A stretch of DNA of 64,000 bases, from positions 62,001-126,000 of the forward strand of contig CAIJFI010000006.1 in assembly GCA_903819975.1 (NCBI GenBank), given 5' to 3'. A program made the position numbers and the translations under genes. Below are positions 57,764 to 64,000 of this stretch, piece by piece (the stretch's first letter is position 1; every line of letters begins with the position of its first letter). The notes beneath the pieces were generated by a model. That model was not told the origin of the DNA, made no database searches, and saw only the letters and a list, made by a program, of their open reading frames with translations. The DNA comes from an uncultured Bacteroidota bacterium (GTDB lineage Bacteria > Bacteroidota > Bacteroidia > Chitinophagales > Chitinophagaceae).

Positions 57764-58282
57764 ATGGAAAATCAAGTAACATCACATATTATTAAAGGCG
57801 TAATATTAAGCGCAGTATCTATTGTATTTGCAATAATTGTATACGTATTTAACTTATATGAAATGAGTGCACTTAGTTATGTAAACTACGCTATCTTTTT
57901 AGGTGGTTTAATCTATGGTGCAATTTTATATTCTAATCAAAATGGAAACAAAGTAACTTTTGGTAACTTATTTGCACATGGTTTTAAAACAACTGCAGTA
58001 GTTATAGTTATTACTTCTATTTACACAATTATTTCTGTTAAGTTTTTATTCCCGGATATGGTTGACAAATCTTTGGCAATAGCTAGAAAGAAAATGCTTG
58101 AGAATCCAAAAATGACAGACGAAATGATTGAACAATCATTAGGCATGGTTAAAAATTACTTCTTGCCATTCGCATTAGGTGGAACTATTATTGGCACAGG
58201 AATATTAGGTGCAATTGGTTCATTAATTGGAGCAGCTGCTGCAAAGAAAAATACAAATCCATTTGAAGATAGCAGTATCTAA
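57764..58282 (+). CDS. DUF4199 membrane protein
   Basis: A 172-aa protein with four hydrophobic segments (about residues 9-30, 36-56, 73-94, 130-158) of the DUF4199 type common in Bacteroidota. A polar loop between the last two holds the KKMLENPKMTDEMIEQS helix. No function is known. Members often lie before a GT2 glycosyltransferase, as here, where the next start is 22 bases downstream. Confidence 0.83.
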   Translation: MENQVTSHIIKGVILSAVSIVFAIIVYVFNLYEMSALSYVNYAIFLGGLIYGAILYSNQNGNKVTFGNLFAHGFKTTAVVIVITSIYTIISVKFLFPDMVDKSLAIARKKMLENPKMTDEMIEQSLGMVKNYFLPFALGGTIIGTGILGAIGSLIGAAAAKKNTNPFEDSSI

Positions 58283-58304
58283 TAAAGATTCTCAATATAC
58301 TAAT

Positions 58305-59246
58305 ATGCAAATTTCAGTTGTCATTCCTTTATTTAACGAAGCAGATTCATTGCCAGAATTAGTGCAATGGATAGATCGTGTGATGCAAGAAAATAATTTC
58401 ACCTATGAAGTAATCATGGTGGATGACGGAAGTGATGACGATAGTTGGGCAGTAATTGAAAAATTAAGAGTACAATATCAATATTTAAAAGGAATTCGTT
58501 TTCAACGTAATTATGGTAAATCAGCTGCATTAAACGAAGGTTTTAAAGCTGCACAGGGTGAAATAGTGGTAACCATGGATGCTGACTTACAAGATTCACC
58601 TGACGAGATTCCTGAATTCTATGACATGATTACCAATCAAGGTTTTCATTTAGTAAGTGGGTGGAAAAAGAAACGTTATGACAATACTTTTACAAAAAAT
58701 ATTCCTTCTAAAATATACAATGCTGTTGCAAGAAGGAGTTCTGGTATAATACTTCATGACTTTAATTGTGGCATTAAAGCGTATCAATTAAAAGTGGTGA
58801 AAAGTATTGAAGTATTTGGAGAAATGCATCGTTATATCCCTATCCTTGCTAAGTGGGCTGGTTTTAAAAAAATTGGAGAGAAAGTTGTAGTACACCAAGC
58901 AAGGAAATATGGTACTACTAAGTTTGGATGGGAAAGATTTGTAAATGGGTTCTTAGACTTAATGACCATTCAATTCTTATCTAAATTTGGGAAAAAGCCA
59001 ATGCAATTTTTTGGTTTAATTGGGACTTTATTTTTCTTAATTGGTTTTGGGTCAGTTGGATATATTACAATTTCTAAATTTTTACAGCCAGAAACAAGTA
59101 TCACTAATAAGCCCGCATTTTATATTGCTTTAACTTCAATGTTAATAGGTGTTCAATTGTTTTTAGCAGGTTTTATTGCTGAATTAATCAATCGTAATGC
59201 TGCTGATAGAAACAGCTATTTAATATCTGAAAAACTAGGATGGTAA
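58305..59246 (+). CDS. GT2 glycosyltransferase (DPM1/GtrB-like)
   Basis: A 313-aa family 2 glycosyltransferase with the nucleotide-sugar segment VVIPLFNEADSLPELV, EVIMVDDGSDDDSW, the metal-binding TMDADLQDSPDEIPEF and two C-terminal membrane helices. This architecture matches transferases that load a sugar onto a polyprenyl phosphate. I start at the ATG at 58305, since an upstream start would overlap DUF4199 by over 50 bases. It overlaps the GT4 gene by 7 bases and leads a glycan operon. Confidence 0.9.
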   Translation: MQISVVIPLFNEADSLPELVQWIDRVMQENNFTYEVIMVDDGSDDDSWAVIEKLRVQYQYLKGIRFQRNYGKSAALNEGFKAAQGEIVVTMDADLQDSPDEIPEFYDMITNQGFHLVSGWKKKRYDNTFTKNIPSKIYNAVARRSSGIILHDFNCGIKAYQLKVVKSIEVFGEMHRYIPILAKWAGFKKIGEKVVVHQARKYGTTKFGWERFVNGFLDLMTIQFLSKFGKKPMQFFGLIGTLFFLIGFGSVGYITISKFLQPETSITNKPAFYIALTSMLIGVQLFLAGFIAELINRNAADRNSYLISEKLGW

Positions 59247-60370
59247 GTTCATTGGTTATAATAGGGCCAGGCTGGCCATTAAGAGGTGGCCTTTCAGCTT
59301 TTGACGAACAACTAGCTAGAACATTTACTGCAAAAGGGATTCAATCCCGAATTGAAACTTTTTCTTTACAATACCCTTCTATCCTCTTCCCAGGAACTAC
59401 TCAATATAGTAAAGAGCCTGCACCTAAAGACGTTAATATTCATGCAGGAATTAATTCCATAAATCCATTTAATTGGATAAAAATTGGATTAAAGTTAAAA
59501 AGGGAACGTCCCGATTTAATTATTGTTAGATATTGGATTCCATTTTTAGCACCATGCTTAGGAACCATTTGCCGAATTGCTCGTTCCAATAAACACACCA
59601 AAGTGATTTCGATTGTTGATAATATGATACCTCATGAAAAGAGAATCGGAGATAAACAACTAAGTTCTTATTTTGCCAATTCTGTGGATGGTTTTCTAAC
59701 AATGAGTGATAAAGTAAGCAAAGACGTTAAATCCTTTTCACACAAACCAGTTACACTTTCGCCTCATCCGATATTTGCTCATTTTGGGAATCTTATTCCA
59801 AAAAATGAAGCAAGGATTCAATTAGGATTAAATCCGGAAGATAAGATTATTATATTTTTTGGTTTTATACGTCATTATAAAGGGCTTGATATATTATTAA
59901 ATGCAATGGCATCAAGTACTATTAAAGAAGCTAACATTAAATTGATGATTGTTGGTGAATTTTATGAAGATGCACAACCTTATCTTGATTTAATAAATGA
60001 ATTAGGCATTAAGGATAATATAATTTTATATACACATTTTGTACCAGACAATGAAGTGAAAAAATATGTTTGTAGTGCAGACTTTATCATACAGCCATAC
60101 CGCAATGCAACACAAAGTGGCGTCACGCCACTAGCCTATCATTTTGGTATTCCAATGTTGGTAACCAATGTTGGCGCTTTAGCAGATACTGTGCCTAATG
60201 GTAAGGTTGGCGTAGTGGTGGAACCTAATGCAGCAGCTATTACCAACGGTATTATTACACTTTATAAAAATGGAAGCCATAGCTACAGTCATCAAATAAA
60301 TGAAGAAAAGAAAAAATATAGTTGGGAGCAAATGGCCGACAATTTTATTTTATTAAACCAAAAATTATAA
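59240..60370 (+). CDS. GT4-type glycosyltransferase
   Basis: A 376-aa GT-B-fold glycosyltransferase of the family 4 kind. The N-terminal GPGWPLRGGLSAFDEQLA is the acceptor-side glycine loop, and the C-terminal donor domain has FFGFIRHYKGLDILLNA and the QPYRNATQSGVTPLAYHFGIP block with its conserved Glu-equivalent region. Donor and acceptor sugars are unknown. Context with GmhA/GmhB suggests heptose-containing LPS core or surface glycan assembly. Confidence 0.87.
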   Translation: MVSSLVIIGPGWPLRGGLSAFDEQLARTFTAKGIQSRIETFSLQYPSILFPGTTQYSKEPAPKDVNIHAGINSINPFNWIKIGLKLKRERPDLIIVRYWIPFLAPCLGTICRIARSNKHTKVISIVDNMIPHEKRIGDKQLSSYFANSVDGFLTMSDKVSKDVKSFSHKPVTLSPHPIFAHFGNLIPKNEARIQLGLNPEDKIIIFFGFIRHYKGLDILLNAMASSTIKEANIKLMIVGEFYEDAQPYLDLINELGIKDNIILYTHFVPDNEVKKYVCSADFIIQPYRNATQSGVTPLAYHFGIPMLVTNVGALADTVPNGKVGVVVEPNAAAITNGIITLYKNGSHSYSHQINEEKKKYSWEQMADNFILLNQKL

Positions 60371-60389
60371 TATTTAATTCGTTATTATT

Positions 60390-60971
60390 ATGTCAATACA
60401 AGCAATAAAAGAAATTATTAAATCATCGATAGATGTTAAGCAAGAATTGCTTAACGACCAAGCTTTGATATTACAAATACAAACTGTTACCGATGTCATA
60501 ACAAAAGCATTTCAAAATGGCAATGCAGTTTATTTTGCTGGCAATGGTGGTAGTGCAGCGGATGCGCAACATTTAGCCGCAGAATTTTCGGGCAGATTTT
60601 ATAAGGATCGTAAAGCACTTCCATCCGATGCTTTACATTGTAATTCATCATATTTAACTGCTGTTGCAAATGATTATAGTTACGATGTAATTTATGCTCG
60701 CTTATTAGAAGGTTTAGCAAAACCGGGGGATGTGTTAGTTGGTATTAGCACTTCTGGAAATTCAGCTAATATTGTAAAAGCATTTGAAATGGCTAAAACT
60801 ATTGGCGTAACAACAATTGGTTTTACTGGACAAAAAGGAGGCGCAATGAAAGAGTTGGGTGATTATTTAATTAATGTTCCCTCTAACACTACTCCACGTA
60901 TTCAAGAATCTCATATTTTAGTTGGACATATTATTTGTGAACTAGTAGAGATAAATATTTTTGGCAAATAA
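60390..60971 (+). CDS. gmhA: Phosphoheptose isomerase (SIS domain)
   Basis: Converts sedoheptulose 7-phosphate to D-glycero-D-manno-heptose 7-phosphate. The SIS-fold landmarks are FAGNGGSAADAQHLAAEFSGRF, GISTSGNSANIVKAFE and the C-terminal RIQESHILVGHIICE with catalytic Glu/His residues. At 193 aa the length is normal. gmhB follows after 28 bases. The kinase/adenylyltransferase step gene is not in the window. Confidence 0.93.
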   Translation: MSIQAIKEIIKSSIDVKQELLNDQALILQIQTVTDVITKAFQNGNAVYFAGNGGSAADAQHLAAEFSGRFYKDRKALPSDALHCNSSYLTAVANDYSYDVIYARLLEGLAKPGDVLVGISTSGNSANIVKAFEMAKTIGVTTIGFTGQKGGAMKELGDYLINVPSNTTPRIQESHILVGHIICELVEINIFGK

Positions 60972-60999
60972 TCCATTCCCAATTAAAAATTCAAAAGTC

Positions 61000-61551
61000 A
61001 TGTCATTCCAATTCTCTGATATTAATCCAAATTGGACTTTATTTTTAGATAGAGACGGGGTGATTAATGTTGAGAAAAACGAAGACTATGTAAAGTCATG
61101 GGATGAATTTGAATTCTACAAAGAAAGCTTACTGGCACTTCCAATGCTTGCAAATAAATTTAAAACAATAGTCATTACAACGAATCAAAAAGGAATAGGA
61201 CGAGGTTTAATGACACATACGGATCTTGCCGATATTCATACTAATATGATACATCGTATTAACCAAGTAGGTGGAAGAATTGATGAGATATTTTATTGTG
61301 CCGATTTAGAAAATGATTCTCCTAATAGAAAACCACAACCAGGTATGGCTTTACAAGCAAAGAGTCAATTTCCTAATATTAATTTCGCAGAATCTATAAT
61401 GGTTGGAAATAGAACAAGTGATATGCATTTTGGACGCAACGCAGGCTTACATACTGTATTTTTAGCTACAACTCATCCTGAAACAGCGTTCCCTAATGCC
61501 ATAATTGATTATCGGTTTGATAATTTATTAGCTTTTGCTCAAGCTATCTAG
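61000..61551 (+). CDS. gmhB: D-glycero-D-manno-heptose 1,7-bisphosphate phosphatase-like HAD protein
   Basis: A HAD-IIIA phosphatase of 183 aa. The nucleophile motif is [13 protein letters not shown], motif II is [11 protein letters not shown], and the later Lys/Asp motifs appear in RKPQPGMAL and [16 protein letters not shown]. Its place after gmhA supports heptose bisphosphate as substrate; histidinol phosphatase is the alternative. I use the ATG at 61000, since the in-frame TTG 39 bases upstream overlaps gmhA. Its stop overlaps that of the convergent lepA by three bases. Confidence 0.85.
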   Translation: MSFQFSDINPNWTLFLDRDGVINVEKNEDYVKSWDEFEFYKESLLALPMLANKFKTIVITTNQKGIGRGLMTHTDLADIHTNMIHRINQVGGRIDEIFYCADLENDSPNRKPQPGMALQAKSQFPNINFAESIMVGNRTSDMHFGRNAGLHTVFLATTHPETAFPNAIIDYRFDNLLAFAQAI

Positions 61552-63332
61552 TCTAACTTAAGTACTGCTAAAAATGCTTCTTGTGGAATTTCTACGTTAC
61601 CAATTTGACGCATTCTCTTTTTACCTTCCTTTTGCTTTTCTAATAATTTACGTTTACGACTAATATCACCTCCGTAACACTTAGCAGTAACGTCCTTACG
61701 CATTGCAGATATATTTTCACGTGCAACAACTTTAGCACCAATCGCTGCTTGAATCGCAATTTGAAATTGTTGTTTTGTTAAAAGCTCTTTTAATTTTTCA
61801 CAAAGTTTACGTCCAAATTCAGCAGATTTTCCTCTATGTATTAAAGCACTTAAGGCATCCACCTTCTCATTGTTTAATAGGATATCCATTTTTACGATAT
61901 CAGCTTCTCTAAATCCTATTTGAGTATAGTCAAAAGATGCATAACCTCTTGTACCACTCTTTAATTTATCATAGAAATCAAATACAATCTCGGTTAATGG
62001 CATTTCAAAAATTAATTCAACACGTGTAGGTGTTAAATAACTTTGATTAATCAACATGCCACGTTTACCCAGACATAATGTGATAATGTTACCAATATAA
62101 TCTGGCGTTGTAATAATTTGTGCTCTAATAAATGGTTCTTCTATGTAATCAACCTTAACTGGATCAGGCATTTCTGCTGGGTTATTTACAATAATCTTTT
62201 CTTTCCTTGTTGTATAAGCAATAAAACTAACGTTAGGGACTGTGGTAATAACTGTTTGATTAAACTCACGCTCTAATCGCTCTTGGATAATTTCCATATG
62301 CAATAACCCAAGGAATCCACAACGGAATCCAAAACCTAAAGCTTGTGAGGTTTCTAATTCAAAAGTTAAGGAAGCATCATTTAATTGAAGCTTTTCCATA
62401 CAATCTCTTAGCTCCTCAAATTCATCTGTGTTAACAGGATAGATCCCCGCAAAAACCATTGGTTTAACTTCCTCAAATCCATTAATCATTTCACCTGGAT
62501 TGTTTGCAAGCGTAATGGTATCTCCTACTTTAACTTCTTTTGCATTTTTAATTCCAGTAATAATATAGCCAACATCACCAGCACGCACTTCGGCCTTAGG
62601 TGTCATTGCTAATTTCAATACACCAACTTCGTCCGCAATATAATCTCTGCCGGATGCAACAAATTGAATTTTATCATTCTTCTTTAATACACCATTCATG
62701 ATTCTGTAGTAAACAATAATACCTCTGAAGCTATTAAATACACTATCAAAAATCAATGCTTGTAATGGAGCTTCAGGATTTCCTACTGGTGCAGGAATAC
62801 GCTCACAAACAGCTTGTAAAATTTCTTCAATACCAATTCCCGATCTACCACTTGCCAACAAAATATCTTCTTGTTTACAACCAATTAAATCAATAATTTG
62901 ATCGGTTACTTCAGGAATTTTAGCACCGTCCATATCAATTTTATTAATCACTGGAATGATCTCTAAATTGTTATCTAATGCTAAATATAAATTTGAAATA
63001 GTTTGTGCTTGAATACCTTGTGATGCGTCTACTAATAATAATGCACCTTCACATGCAGCCAATGCACGGCTAACTTCATAACTAAAGTCAACGTGACCAG
63101 GAGTATCAATTAAATTTAAAGTATAAGTTTCTCCTTTATGTATGTAATTAATTTGAATCGCATGACTCTTAATGGTAATACCTTTTTCTCTCTCTAAATC
63201 CATATCATCTAATACCTGATTCATCATTTCACGTTCAGTAATAGTCTTAGTATGTTCCAATAAACGGTCTGCCAAGGTACTCTTACCGTGATCGATGTGC
63301 GCGATGATACAAAAATTTCTTATGTTCTTCAT
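61548..63332 (-). CDS. lepA: Translation elongation factor 4 (LepA)
   Basis: A ribosome-bound GTPase that back-translocates or assists initiation. GTPase motifs are [21 protein letters not shown] and NKID; the C-terminal LepA-specific domain carries the ending [24 protein letters not shown]. At 594 aa the length is normal. It lies 24 bases downstream of tpiA on the same strand, so the two may share a transcript. Confidence 0.97.
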   Translation of the reverse strand: MKNIRNFCIIAHIDHGKSTLADRLLEHTKTITEREMMNQVLDDMDLEREKGITIKSHAIQINYIHKGETYTLNLIDTPGHVDFSYEVSRALAACEGALLLVDASQGIQAQTISNLYLALDNNLEIIPVINKIDMDGAKIPEVTDQIIDLIGCKQEDILLASGRSGIGIEEILQAVCERIPAPVGNPEAPLQALIFDSVFNSFRGIIVYYRIMNGVLKKNDKIQFVASGRDYIADEVGVLKLAMTPKAEVRAGDVGYIITGIKNAKEVKVGDTITLANNPGEMINGFEEVKPMVFAGIYPVNTDEFEELRDCMEKLQLNDASLTFELETSQALGFGFRCGFLGLLHMEIIQERLEREFNQTVITTVPNVSFIAYTTRKEKIIVNNPAEMPDPVKVDYIEEPFIRAQIITTPDYIGNIITLCLGKRGMLINQSYLTPTRVELIFEMPLTEIVFDFYDKLKSGTRGYASFDYTQIGFREADIVKMDILLNNEKVDALSALIHRGKSAEFGRKLCEKLKELLTKQQFQIAIQAAIGAKVVARENISAMRKDVTAKCYGGDISRKRKLLEKQKEGKKRMRQIGNVEIPQEAFLAVLKLD

Positions 63333-63356
63333 GTAGTGAAACTAGTCTTTTAAAAT

Positions 63357-64000
63357 CTATTTAAGTGCATTTATAATAGCAGCAAATTCAGTGGCAATCA
63401 AAGAAGCGCCACCTACTAATCCACCATCAACATCTGGTTGTGAAAATATCTCTTTTGCATTAGCGGCTTTCACACTACCACCATATAATATTGAAATTTG
63501 ATCTGCAATTGCTTGGCCATATTTAGCGGCAAATACCGATCTTATGTATGCATGAATTTCTTGCGCTTGATCGCTAGATGCAGTTTTCCCAGTTCCAATT
63601 GCCCAAATTGGTTCGTAGGCAATTACAACTTTAGTAATTTGATCTGCAGATAAATGGAACAATGAATTTTTTAACTGTGCTTCAACAAAACTATTTTGAG
63701 TACCTGCTTCTCTAATTTCTAATGGCTCACCACAACAAAAAACAGGTGTGCTTCCAATAGCTAAAACAGCATCTGTTTTTTCTGCAAGTAAGGCATCTGA
63801 TTCAGCAAAATATTCACGACGCTCTGAGTGACCTAATACAATATGTTTAACACCAATTGAAGCATACATAGGTGCAGATATTTCGCCAGTAAAAGCACCA
63901 TTTGTCTTTTGATGACAGTTTTGAGCTGCCACAAAAACATTTGTTTTACCTGCTAATTTTTGAGTAGCTAAAGGAATATAGATTGCTGGTACTGCGAAAA
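63357..64000 (-). CDS. tpiA: Triosephosphate isomerase, C-terminal part (5' end beyond window)
   Basis: The frame is open to the right edge of the window and continues upstream, so about the first 40 residues are missing. The reading frame begins with residues FAVPAIYIPLATQ. The catalytic histidine is in VLGHSERREYF and the catalytic glutamate in AYEPIWAIGTGK, followed by the phosphate-binding YGGSVKAAN. It interconverts dihydroxyacetone phosphate and glyceraldehyde 3-phosphate. lepA follows closely. Confidence 0.96.
   Translation of the reverse strand, partial: FAVPAIYIPLATQKLAGKTNVFVAAQNCHQKTNGAFTGEISAPMYASIGVKHIVLGHSERREYFAESDALLAEKTDAVLAIGSTPVFCCGEPLEIREAGTQNSFVEAQLKNSLFHLSADQITKVVIAYEPIWAIGTGKTASSDQAQEIHAYIRSVFAAKYGQAIADQISILYGGSVKAANAKEIFSQPDVDGGLVGGASLIATEFAAIINALK

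Overview
The window is a gene-dense, AT-rich stretch of a Bacteroidota chromosome, most likely a member of the Chitinophagaceae or a close relative. The clues are the short (285 aa) primary sigma factor, repeated TAnnTTTG-type -7 promoter elements, and families typical of this phylum: DUF3276/PUR-like, DUF3822, DUF4199, the BT_3928 type, DUF1573, WbqC and a saccharopine reductase. There are no insertion sequences, phage genes, CRISPR arrays or rRNA. The genus assignment is inference.

Layout. Positions 1-7250 hold a truncated M1 aminopeptidase, msrA, a MutS2 without its Smr tail, a YhcH-type protein, a pirin, a TlpA-like thioredoxin protein and a DUF1573 protein. A tRNA-Ser(UGA) lies at 7415-7499. 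Positions 7600-13240 hold an ABC exporter, a PUR-like protein, a GNAT enzyme coupled to pgi, and a threonine aldolase. Positions 13330-22150 carry rpoD with a palindromic promoter, trxB-folB, a MATE pump, and a compact run DUF3822-rsmD-fau-lpxK-rnr. Positions 22150-27740 hold saccharopine reductase, gyrA with a repeat-encoded acidic tail, and a TPR-like exported protein.

Positions 28070-32350 form the most coherent accessory locus: a GH109-like exported oxidoreductase/glycosidase, a NahK-like sugar kinase, an exported glycosylasparaginase and a CutC-family protein. Together they suggest salvage of N-acetylhexosamines from glycoproteins. Then follow serA, a serine hydrolase, the membrane pyrophosphatase hppA with an unusual C-terminal extension, and a BlaI/M56 regulatory pair with a candidate operator.

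Positions 39390-50760 are mostly housekeeping: WbqC, a LEA-type lipoprotein, pyrE, NUDIX, coaD, pyrB, pyrR, recF-DUF721, a CBS protein, a DoxX-like protein, DUF1599, folP, FKBP, an NrnA-type phosphoesterase and ndk. Positions 50890-64000 hold a DEAD-box helicase, katG, an M20 amidohydrolase, a dihydroorotase homologue lacking its metal and catalytic residues, DUF4199, a glycosyltransferase/heptose operon (GT2-GT4-gmhA-gmhB), lepA and a truncated tpiA.

Pyrimidine genes (pyrE, pyrB, pyrR, the pseudo-dihydroorotase) and folate genes (folB, fau, folP) are scattered, not clustered. No clearly new multi-gene system is evident. The best leads are the glycoprotein-salvage locus with its CutC partner, the degenerate dihydroorotase, the pyrophosphatase extension, the palindromic regulatory sites at rpoD and blaI, and several genes whose promoter elements sit so close to the start codon that leaderless mRNAs are likely.
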